From assembly GCA_017520935.1 (NCBI GenBank), contig JAFXEF010000013.1, positions 62,001 to 126,000 on the forward strand: a stretch of DNA of 64,000 nt. The letters run 5' to 3'. How positions within the stretch are numbered: the stretch's first letter is position 1; the number at the start of each line of letters is the position of its first letter. The DNA comes from Bacteroidaceae bacterium. GTDB taxonomy: Bacteria > Bacteroidota > Bacteroidia > Bacteroidales > Bacteroidaceae. A program made the position numbers and the translations under genes. Under the pieces are notes generated by a model. It was not told the DNA's origin. It saw nothing but the letters and a program-made list of their open reading frames with translations, and did not search any database. Below are positions 21,101-27,858 of this stretch, in pieces.

Positions 21101-21232
21101 TTCACCCTGACACGCTATCTCGGTGCCGACCCCGAAGTGAGCTGTTCGCGCAATGCCCTCTACCAAGGTATCGACTGTGGCCTGCTGGGTGAGGGACGTA
21201 GCGTAACGGCAGGAATAAAAATCAATCTATAA
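18182..21232 (+). CDS. SusC-like TonB-dependent outer-membrane protein (second pair), atypical N-terminus
   Basis: 1016 aa; signal peptide ends about TMPQ (residue 21), followed by a carboxypeptidase-regulatory-like domain (about 23-95). The plug has TPLIVVDGVV (about 152) and YGAKGGGGVILIETK (about 201), and the barrel ends in VTAGIKINL. The usual EEVVVxG/TonB-box motif between regulatory domain and plug is not visible; the region reads instead VPSAAATALTIEDNLATKQ. The plug is also shorter than in the first SusC-like protein. It may couple poorly to TonB or use a divergent box. It pairs with the SusD-like gene 24 bp downstream. Confidence 0.88.
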   Translation: MRHILLLLTTILWAAQPAMPQETVWKGSVVSHATGMPIAGAIVTAESDARYSAMSDTKGTFEITLPPHIGTLTVEATDHKSVTLHLPAEGTAIKVLMHPAIVPSAAATALTIEDNLATKQAEGLRTIRGSSNPAQGAMLMLGGWHSLNSNATPLIVVDGVVLDQQNDRPLLHQGYLNNVLSAISPDDIEKVSILHDATALYGAKGGGGVILIETKRAKSMATRIDVNLRSGMEWMPRLPQMMNAAQYRSYAADILGNATTTPEFLSNQTADKQLYAMYHNDTDWSRAVYQKALTQYYGINVQGGDEIAKYNLGINYSNAESTLKGNDFDRLSLRFNTDVNIVDPLTVQLDVAYSNTGRNLRDDGIHSGDNFAPSALALIKSPLLNSHMADKSGNFTASLADYDVFGISNPLAIIEGGDASNKNSLSYNLFFMNIRPEWRLGKHLTISEQVSYVLNNVTERYFMPDEGVPTIVNGTDAAINNQSRAYSSKQTSLMSDTRLTWSARHGLHRMKTVGGMRYMSDTYNNDGISASNTVSDKMPNITATMDNRQVTGCYEQWKSAALYLHADYSYTDRYDLTASLTGETSTRYGRNAQGGITVGDYVWAMFPSLQARWNVSAEPFFRKTKAISQLAITAGIDQSGNDRIPPYASRSYFTTTPFINGTAGISLGHIGNDKLRWETTTRLHVGAQMRAFEERWGIAVKATKSYTDNLLVWKPLDGISGLSRYLCNEGQLENISYSLHTDIRLLSRRNLSWDIYGTANSYANRLTALPEGNKSFTTDYMEGQLLTAIDNPIAVFYGYRTNGVFATTEAAQEAAIRMGSERGYQLQAGDPVYIDTNDDHIINEEDRQIIGDPNPDLFGSFGTTLTWRGFTFDASFTYNIGGDIYNYARRVLEQGGSYHNQTTAMLRRWVREGQQTDVPRANSASKTSGYGFTDRWIEDGSYMKLRSVSVSYHKPLALSFMQGFTVWVAANNMFTLTRYLGADPEVSCSRNALYQGIDCGLLGEGRSVTAGIKINL

Positions 21233-21256
21233 CACACATATATCATATATAGCTCT

Positions 21257-22990
21257 ATGAAAAAGTTTTTCTTGAGTATTTTCACCCTATCACTGCTATT
21301 CACCTCGTGCGATGTGGAGACCATAGATGTTGCATTCACAGAGGATCATCAGATAGACACCCCCTCCGATACCGTATTCAGCGTATTGGGGATATTGGCT
21401 CATGTCCAAAGAGTCGCCGACCAGACGGTCATCCTGGGTGAGGTAAGAGGAGACCTGGTGCAACTGCGACCCGACATTACCGACGAAGACCTCACCGTAT
21501 TGGGTAACTTCGAGACAGACTCGCCCAACAAATACAACCCCTATCGCGAGCTCTATGCCATTGTCAATAATTGCAACTACTACCTTCACGAGGCACCTGA
21601 CGACATGTACCGTGAAGGCGAAAACATTTTCGCCCGTGAGCGTGCCGCAGTGAGTGCCATACGATGCTGGAGCTACCTGCAGCTGGCAATGAACTTCGAG
21701 AGAGTACCTTATTATACTACCCCGCTCCTATCGTTCAGCGATATTGAGAAAGTGGCCGGCGACACATCCAATCGCAAGAGCATCGACGAGCTGTGCGACC
21801 TCCTCATCCCCGAGCTGGAGAGTCACCTCAACGTAGGATACCCCACATACGGCAACTTCACCTACGGGCAGGACTACACTGTCAACAGCCGCAAGTTCTT
21901 CTTCCCCATACCTCTTCTATTGGCCGACATGCACCTATGGAGAGCATCCATAAGAGGGCAGGAAGAGGACTACATAAAAGCGGCACAGTACTACCACGAT
22001 TATCTCGTGGAGGAGCAATATAGCGTATGGTCCCAACACACCAACAGCTACACTGACACCGAGTTCATCACGACAACATTGTCATGGAACCAACTATACA
22101 CGGGCGACCGCTATTGGGACACCGAACGCATCAGCATCATCCCCATGGCTACCCATGCCAACTATGGGCAGACCTCCAATCTGCAGCAGGTGATGGGCAA
22201 GCTGCAAGGAAGCGAAGCCTTGAAGGAACTGGCCGGCAACCAGTTCTATTGCCACGTAGGCATCACCGACGAGGTGGACGAAGACCCCGACCTCATTCCG
22301 TCAAGATACCAGTTGCTCATTGATGACTCCATATACGGCACCAAGGCACACCCCGAACTGCTCCACTATATACACGTGGCTGGCGAACCGAGCTATGCCC
22401 GTGGCGACCTCCGCATCTACAAGCCACAGGAGCAGGAGGGCGAATACACAATAAGCATCGATAAGTTCCCGGCACGTTACCCCCACATCAGCACCTACCG
22501 TTCCAACCACATATACCTGCGACTGGCCGAGGCCATCTGCCGGGCAGGATACCCCGAAACGGCATTCTGCATGCTCAAGTACGGACTCAGCAGAGGCAAT
22601 ATGCTAATGTACAACCAGAAGGAACTGCCCCAATTGCTCCTGTCGGGACACACATTCTACGACTTCGGCAACAACAAGAACCAAATAGGGATACACGCCC
22701 GGGGATGCGGCAACATTGAGATGGACACCATCTTCTACCAACTTCCCCTTGAGCTGTCGGCCGACGAGAAGATCGAGTATGTAGAAGATCTCATCTGCGA
22801 CGAACTGGCACTCGACTGCAGTTTCGAAGGATTGCGCTACTTTGACCTCATGCGCTTTGCCCATCGCCGGGGCACCGACTACTTAGCCTCACGCATTGCA
22901 CGGCGTGTTACCCCACAGACGCCCGATGAGAGCCTTCGGCTGAAGCTACAGGACAAAGCAAACTGGTATCTCAAGCCCGTCAGCGAATAA
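21257..22990 (+). CDS. SusD/RagB-like surface lipoprotein (second pair)
   Basis: 577 aa; lipobox FTSC with C18, then DVETID. The SusD layout is present: RERAAVSAIRCWSYLQLAMNF (about 128-148), FFFPIPLLLADMHLW, and the C-terminal ELALDCSFEGLRYFDLMRF motif. Last gene of the plus-strand locus; a stem-loop follows immediately. Substrate is unknown; sequence identity with the first SusD appears low outside the family motifs, so the two pairs may bind different ligands. Confidence 0.92.
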   Translation: MKKFFLSIFTLSLLFTSCDVETIDVAFTEDHQIDTPSDTVFSVLGILAHVQRVADQTVILGEVRGDLVQLRPDITDEDLTVLGNFETDSPNKYNPYRELYAIVNNCNYYLHEAPDDMYREGENIFARERAAVSAIRCWSYLQLAMNFERVPYYTTPLLSFSDIEKVAGDTSNRKSIDELCDLLIPELESHLNVGYPTYGNFTYGQDYTVNSRKFFFPIPLLLADMHLWRASIRGQEEDYIKAAQYYHDYLVEEQYSVWSQHTNSYTDTEFITTTLSWNQLYTGDRYWDTERISIIPMATHANYGQTSNLQQVMGKLQGSEALKELAGNQFYCHVGITDEVDEDPDLIPSRYQLLIDDSIYGTKAHPELLHYIHVAGEPSYARGDLRIYKPQEQEGEYTISIDKFPARYPHISTYRSNHIYLRLAEAICRAGYPETAFCMLKYGLSRGNMLMYNQKELPQLLLSGHTFYDFGNNKNQIGIHARGCGNIEMDTIFYQLPLELSADEKIEYVEDLICDELALDCSFEGLRYFDLMRFAHRRGTDYLASRIARRVTPQTPDESLRLKLQDKANWYLKPVSE

Positions 22991-22993
22991 GAG

Positions 22994-23033
22994 AGAGACC
23001 GACCCAAAAGTGTGTGACTTCTGGTCGGCCTCT
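22994..23033 (+). terminator. Stem-loop ending the SusCD/fasciclin locus
   Basis: AGAGACCGACC pairs with GGTCGGCCTCT (10 of 11) around an 18-nt loop, starting 4 bp after the stop codon. There is no strong T-run. The gene on the other side converges on it, so it may act in both directions. Confidence 0.5.
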
Positions 23034-23095
23034 ATCCTCAAAGAAACGGCGGCCTTGCACTTGGCCGGACATCTATAATCTGTAACTGAAAACTC

Positions 23096-23839
23096 TTAGA
23101 ACAGATAAGCCACCGATAGCTGTATGGTACCGGCCTTGATGTTGGCAGCCGCTTGCTCTGCCTTGTCAACGGTACCGTTTAGTTTCTCAAAAGCGCCAAG
23201 CGTAATGTTCTGGCCATTTGCCAGATCCTGCGCGTTATCTATCTCATCGGCATCGATGGACTGGAAGTCGGCAGTCTTTCCCCAAGGCATATTGTAGTTG
23301 ACGGCAACCTGCAGGTGATTCAGCAGTGTGGCACCTACCCCAACATTGATGCTCAAGGTTGATTTCTCAAGTATATAGGCCTGTACACTTCCTGTCGTCG
23401 TGCTTCCTGTGGTCACAAGGTTATTGATTACCTTTGCCGTTTCGCCTACATTGAATCCGAACTCAGGACCTGCCGCAATGAACACATTGGCGATATTGCC
23501 CAACCCTAAGGTATATTTGATGTTCAAGGGAATCTGGAAGCTGTTCATCTTGAACGTCTCATTATTGCCGATGCTCATCCCTTTCTGTGAATATAGTGCT
23601 GCAGCCTCGACACCGAATCCAAGGAGAGGGATACGCACTTCCGCTTTGGGACCAATGAAGAAACCGGTGTAATTGTCCTTGTTCAGTATCTGATCCTTGG
23701 TGATAGTACCACTCAGATCGGAGAAGTTGTTGCTCACAAGATTGACACCCCCCTTGATACCCCAGCTGAACTGGGCGTGTGCCGGGACTGCCAACAGCAG
23801 AGCCATAGCGGTCACTGCCATACATACGATTCTTTTCAT
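23096..23839 (-). CDS. PorT-family-like outer-membrane beta-barrel protein
   Basis: 247 aa with a signal peptide ending AHAQ (residue 23). Alternating hydrophobic strands with FSWGIKGGVNL at the start and a terminal IQLSVAYLF strand with C-terminal Phe indicate a small eight-strand-type barrel of the outer-membrane beta-barrel (OMP_b-brl) family. Role unknown. It has its own promoter-like box upstream and follows the aminopeptidase gene by 62 bp on the same strand. Confidence 0.8.
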   Translation of the reverse strand: MKRIVCMAVTAMALLLAVPAHAQFSWGIKGGVNLVSNNFSDLSGTITKDQILNKDNYTGFFIGPKAEVRIPLLGFGVEAAALYSQKGMSIGNNETFKMNSFQIPLNIKYTLGLGNIANVFIAAGPEFGFNVGETAKVINNLVTTGSTTTGSVQAYILEKSTLSINVGVGATLLNHLQVAVNYNMPWGKTADFQSIDADEIDNAQDLANGQNITLGAFEKLNGTVDKAEQAAANIKAGTIQLSVAYLF

Positions 23840-23867
23840 AATTCCTTACTTTTAATATTAAACATTG

Positions 23868-23875
23868 CAAATGTA
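23868..23875 (-). promoter_or_regulatory. Putative -7 box for the small barrel gene
   Basis: Reads TACATTTG on the minus strand (CAAATGTA as printed), 28 bp before the ATG. It fits TAnnTTTG; no good TTTG at -33 is seen. It suggests the barrel gene can be transcribed apart from the upstream aminopeptidase. Confidence 0.5.
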
Positions 23876-23901
23876 CGTATAATATAGGAATGTGAGTCCG
23901 A

Positions 23902-25287
23902 TTACCGGCTACACTCGGCCTCAATCTCCTCGGTAGAGCAGGGTTTGTGTTCACCGAGGTGACGCGAGCCATCAGCGGTGATGAGGTAGTCTTCCTCGTT
24001 GCGGATGCCACCGAAATCTTTCCATGCATCAAGCTTGTCGTAGCAGATAAAGTCGGTGAACTGCTTCTCGGCACGCCACTTGTCGATGAGCTCGGGGATG
24101 AAATAGATACCCGGCTCGATGGTGAAGACGAAGCCTGGCTCAAGGGTACGGGCAAGGCGCAATGACTTGAAGCCGAACTGGGTACTCTTGGGCTGGCCGT
24201 CGTAACCCACATAGACCTCTCCAAGGTTCTCCATATCGTGCACGTCAAGTCCCATCATGTGACCGAGACCATGAGGCATGAAGAGCGCGTATGCACCCAC
24301 ATTGGCCGCCTCGGCAGGGTCGCCCTTGAGGAGTCCGAGCTCTTTCATCCCCTTACATATCTCGGTCACGGCCATCATGTGTACCTCGCGGTAAGTGATA
24401 CCGGGACGGAGAGCCGCTACAGCGGTACGGTAGGCACGCAGGTTGATGTCGTATACGGTCTTCTGACGCTCGGTGAAGCGCCCCGACACAGGCATGGTAG
24501 AGGTGAGGTCACCGGCATAGTGCATGGTGTTCTCGGCACCGGCATCGAGCAGAAAGAGTTGGCCATCATGCAACACATTGCTGTGGCAGTGATTGTGGAG
24601 CGTCTGCCCGTTGATGGTGGCGATGACAGGGAACGAGAGGTTACCCCCTTGGCGCATGGCTACCTCGGTGACGGCTGCTGCAATCTCGCTCTCCTTGATT
24701 CCGGGACGTACCATGCGCATGGCTGTCTTGTGCATCTCTACACTGGTATTGATAGCCTCCTCTATCTGTGCTATCTCCTCAGCGCTCTTGTAATTACGTT
24801 GGTTCACTATGGCACGGATGAACGGCACCGACGAGCCTGCTGCCAGCTCGGCCGGCTGCTTGCCCAGAAGCTCGGCAAGCCACAGCTTATGGTCGCCACG
24901 ATAAGGGGGAAGATAATGTATGGGCTGGCTCTTGGCAGCTGCACGGTCGAGATAGCTCTTAAGCTCGCTCATGGGTAAGGTCTCGCGGATGCCTACGCGC
25001 TCGCTCTTCTCGCTGATGGTGGGTTGTGTGCCCATCCATACGATGTCGTCGATAGTGAGTTCGTTGCCAAAGATGATTTCGCGGTCTTCATCGATATCGA
25101 TTACGGCGGCCAAGCCGGCATAGTCGGAACCGAAGAAGTAGAGGAATGTAGAGTCCTGACGATAGTGATAGGTATTGTCGGCATAGTTCATGCCACACTC
25201 ATCGTTGCCGAGAAACAGCAACAAGCCGCTCTTGAGCGTCGATTTCAGTTGCTGACGACGGCGGATGTAAGTCTCTTTTGCAAACAT
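23902..25287 (-). CDS. Xaa-Pro aminopeptidase (M24 family, PepP-like)
   Basis: 461 aa. Cleaves N-terminal residues preceding proline; probably cytoplasmic, as no signal peptide is seen. The N-terminal creatinase-like domain spans about 1-165. The catalytic pita-bread fold follows with the five metal ligands visible: D248 (LLDAGAEN), D260 (AGDLTST), H343 (GLGHMMG), E391 (EPGIYF) and E431 (RNEEDYL). The gene begins 21 bp after the end of the upstream glycosyltransferase gene and is probably in its operon, though function is unlikely to be linked. Confidence 0.93.
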   Translation of the reverse strand: MFAKETYIRRRQQLKSTLKSGLLLFLGNDECGMNYADNTYHYRQDSTFLYFFGSDYAGLAAVIDIDEDREIIFGNELTIDDIVWMGTQPTISEKSERVGIRETLPMSELKSYLDRAAAKSQPIHYLPPYRGDHKLWLAELLGKQPAELAAGSSVPFIRAIVNQRNYKSAEEIAQIEEAINTSVEMHKTAMRMVRPGIKESEIAAAVTEVAMRQGGNLSFPVIATINGQTLHNHCHSNVLHDGQLFLLDAGAENTMHYAGDLTSTMPVSGRFTERQKTVYDINLRAYRTAVAALRPGITYREVHMMAVTEICKGMKELGLLKGDPAEAANVGAYALFMPHGLGHMMGLDVHDMENLGEVYVGYDGQPKSTQFGFKSLRLARTLEPGFVFTIEPGIYFIPELIDKWRAEKQFTDFICYDKLDAWKDFGGIRNEEDYLITADGSRHLGEHKPCSTEEIEAECSR

Positions 25288-25308
25288 AGTCTTAAGCTTT
25301 TATTGTTA

Positions 25309-26574
25309 TTATTCGTTTCTTCCGGTCATTCGGTTGTATATACTTATATATTTCATTGCCACGTTGCTTTCGCCATACGCGCTGGCGGCCTTGCGGGCGG
25401 CCTCACGGCTCAGCACGTCGTAGTCGCCTTCGGTAAGCAGCCAGTGGATGCCTGCCGCCAGGTCGGCCACATTCTTATAGTCGGCCACGTAGCCGTTGTG
25501 CAAGTGGTCTATCATCTCGGGGATGCCGCCTACATTGAACCCGATGCAGGGTACGCCACAGGCCATAGCCTCAACGATGGTGTTGGGCAGGTTGTCTTGC
25601 AGCGAGGGGATGGCAAAGAGGTCTACGGCATTGTATACCTCTACCAGGCGCTTCTCGTCGGCGATATAGCTCAGGGGATATACGTCGAAGGGGATGTCGT
25701 GGTACATGGCAGGCACGATGTCTTTGCCTATGAGCACGATGCCGAGCTTGTCTGTCCATTCGGGGTGCTCGGCGGCAAGCACCTTGGCAGCTTCCTTGAG
25801 ATAGTGGAATCCCTTGCGCTCATCGGTGAGCGTATGTGAGCTGAAGAGCACCAGCCGCTTGCCTGCAGGAAGGCCCAAGGTCTCGCGTGCCAGTGCCTTG
25901 TTGCGTGGGCGGAAGAGGTTGGTGTTGATGGCATTGGGCACACATAGTATCTTGTTGTCACGCAACAGACGGCTGTTGGTAGCCATATTGCCAAGCCAGC
26001 GGCTACAGGCCACAAACTGTATGCGGGCACCTTGCAGCATCTGTGCCTTGCGGTCGAAGATGCGGTAGGCCATATCCCGATGCTTGCGGCTGTTGAGCTG
26101 CGGACAGTCGTGGCAATGCTCCGTATAGTGGTCGCAGTCGTGGGCATAGTGGCACACTCCCGTAAAGGGCCACATGTCGTGCAGGGTCCACACGAGGGGT
26201 TTACCCGAAGCGATAATCTTCTCTATGGACGAGAGTGAGAGCATGCCTCCATTGGTCCAGTGCAGATGTATCACATCGGCCTGCTTGAACTCGGGGAGCT
26301 CGGTAATATCGGTACCCGAATGGCCGAAATCAATGGCATAGATGCGGTTGTGGCGCAAGTGCGTGTGTAGCGCCACCGACAGTCGTTCCCACACCCTGCT
26401 CAGGCGGTCGGCCAGGGAGTATTCGGCCAGCACGGTAGTTACCTGCTGGGTGCTCTTCCGACGCACCAGCATCTTGGCCTTGATGCCATTGCTCTTCAAA
26501 GCCTCGGTAAGGCGATAGGCAGCAATGGCGGGTCCGCCCTGGCGCTCGGTTGTATTTATGATGAGTACTCTCAC
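25309..26574 (-). CDS. GT4-family glycosyltransferase
   Basis: 421 aa, starting at a GTG (26572-26574) because no in-frame ATG precedes RVLIINTTERQGG. GT-B fold features are the N-terminal acceptor-side motif GGPAIAAYRL, the central LVLFSSHTLTDERKGFHYL, and the donor-side E-x7-E region PSLQDNLPNTIVEAMACGVPCIGFNVGGIPEMI. A cysteine/histidine-rich segment (CHYAHDCDHYTEHCHDC, about 158-174) is typical of some Bacteroidales GT4 enzymes. It probably adds a sugar to a surface glycan or protein-linked glycan. It lies 30 bp after another glycosyltransferase gene. Confidence 0.88.
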   Translation of the reverse strand: MRVLIINTTERQGGPAIAAYRLTEALKSNGIKAKMLVRRKSTQQVTTVLAEYSLADRLSRVWERLSVALHTHLRHNRIYAIDFGHSGTDITELPEFKQADVIHLHWTNGGMLSLSSIEKIIASGKPLVWTLHDMWPFTGVCHYAHDCDHYTEHCHDCPQLNSRKHRDMAYRIFDRKAQMLQGARIQFVACSRWLGNMATNSRLLRDNKILCVPNAINTNLFRPRNKALARETLGLPAGKRLVLFSSHTLTDERKGFHYLKEAAKVLAAEHPEWTDKLGIVLIGKDIVPAMYHDIPFDVYPLSYIADEKRLVEVYNAVDLFAIPSLQDNLPNTIVEAMACGVPCIGFNVGGIPEMIDHLHNGYVADYKNVADLAAGIHWLLTEGDYDVLSREAARKAASAYGESNVAMKYISIYNRMTGRNE

Positions 26575-26604
26575 GATGGATGTTCCGTTTTTATCTGTGG
26601 TCCA

Positions 26605-27744
26605 TTACAACTTGCCTGCTACATCGAGCAGTGATGTGGTCATATTGCTCCAGGCATACTTTGCCTTCTCCTCCACGATACCGTCGTGGAAGTCGCTCTC
26701 GCTGCGGTTGCCAACAAAGTCGACCAGTGCATCGGCAATGTCGGCCACATCGGGCTTTGTCACATATCCCACCTTGCCGTGGGGGACAATCTCAGCCAGC
26801 CCGCCCACATCGGTGACCAGCATGGGCCGCTCAAAGTGATAGGCTATCTGGGTGATGCCACTCTGTGTAGCCGTCTTGTAAGGTTGGGCCACGAGGTCGG
26901 CCGCGGCAAAGAAGTAGCGCACCTGGTCGGCAGGGACAAACTCCTTATACCACACGATGTGCTCGGCAAGATTCAGCTCCTTCTCCAACTGCTCATATCG
27001 CTCGGCATTACTATAGAACTCACCAGCCACGATGAGCTTCACCTTTGTGCCACGCAAGCGGTCGTCGGCAAAAGCACGGAGCAGGAGATCCAGTCCTTTG
27101 TAGTCACGTATCAGCCCAAAGAAAAGGATATAGCGGGTATTGGAGTCGAGTCCGAGGTGGGCAATGGCCTCATCGCGAGATACCTTGGAGCCAAAGTTGT
27201 CGTAGAGCGGATGAGGGGTGAGGGCGAACGGCTTAGTATCGTCGAAGCTCTTGGCATCGCGCAACACCGACTCTGACATGGCCACGTAGCCACCCACAGA
27301 ATGTATCATATAGCGGGCAAACAGACGGTCACCTATACGGTGCTCGTGAGGTATCACATTATCAAGCAATGCCACCACCTTGATGCCCTTGTCCCGACGG
27401 ACGATGCGGGCTACCGTACCCAGGCAGGGAGCCAGGAAGGGGAGCCAAAAACGTATCATCACCACGTCGGGGCGGGCACGGCGTATCTCACGGCCTACCT
27501 TAATCCAGTTGAAGGGGTTGATGGAGTTGAGCCTGCGCACTATCGAGAGACCCTCAGGTGCTGTTCCGGCCGCATACTGTGTGGTGCCCGGGAACAGAAA
27601 ACCGGGATACTGCAGCGTGAACGTATAGATGAGCACCTCGTGGCCCTCGCGTTGGAACTCATAGGCCAGGCGCTCATTGAAATCGGCGATACCTCCTCTA
27701 TAGGGATAGGCCGGGCCGACAATCATTATCCGTTTCTTCTCCAT
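26605..27744 (-). CDS. GT4-family glycosyltransferase
   Basis: 379 aa from the ATG at 27742-27744 (MEKKRIMIVGPAYPYRGGIADF). A longer frame to 27831 exists, but a -7 box at 27766-27773 lies inside that extension, which supports the internal start. The N-terminal GGIADFNERLAYEF loop, DYKGLDLLLRAF and QSGITQIAYHFERPMLVTDVGGLAEIV identify the GT-B fold with a retaining mechanism. It heads a minus-strand set with another GT4 and the M24 aminopeptidase. Acceptor unknown. Confidence 0.88.
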   Translation of the reverse strand: MEKKRIMIVGPAYPYRGGIADFNERLAYEFQREGHEVLIYTFTLQYPGFLFPGTTQYAAGTAPEGLSIVRRLNSINPFNWIKVGREIRRARPDVVMIRFWLPFLAPCLGTVARIVRRDKGIKVVALLDNVIPHEHRIGDRLFARYMIHSVGGYVAMSESVLRDAKSFDDTKPFALTPHPLYDNFGSKVSRDEAIAHLGLDSNTRYILFFGLIRDYKGLDLLLRAFADDRLRGTKVKLIVAGEFYSNAERYEQLEKELNLAEHIVWYKEFVPADQVRYFFAAADLVAQPYKTATQSGITQIAYHFERPMLVTDVGGLAEIVPHGKVGYVTKPDVADIADALVDFVGNRSESDFHDGIVEEKAKYAWSNMTTSLLDVAGKL

Positions 27745-27765
27745 AAAAATCCACTTAAACTCATA

Positions 27766-27773
27766 CAAAAGTA
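27766..27773 (-). promoter_or_regulatory. Putative -7 box for the glycosyltransferase operon
   Basis: TACTTTTG on the minus strand (printed CAAAAGTA), 21 bp before the chosen ATG. Divergent from the box at 27816-27823 on the other strand, about 42 bp away. Confidence 0.55.
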
Positions 27774-27789
27774 CAAAAAAGGAGAACAG

Positions 27790-27823
27790 TTGCCATGAAT
27801 TATCTAAAAAAACTGTACTTTTG
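27790..27823 (+). promoter_or_regulatory. Promoter of the YfhO-like gene
   Basis: TTG at 27790-27792 and TACTTTTG at 27816-27823, spaced close to the 19-21 bp seen in Bacteroides promoters. Leader of about 30 nt to the ATG at 27859. Confidence 0.6.
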
Positions 27824-27858
27824 CACGTCAATAAGTTACTTAAACGAACTATCAGAGT

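Noticed and set aside
3649-22990. Mobile genetic element or conjugative transposon carrying the SusCD locus
   Set aside because: No integrase, transposase, relaxase, tra gene, flanking tRNA or terminal repeats seen; codon use matches the surroundings.
25287-25309. Functional link between the M24 aminopeptidase and the glycosyltransferases
   Set aside because: Only short spacing supports it; the enzymes share no pathway, so I report adjacency but not a joint function.
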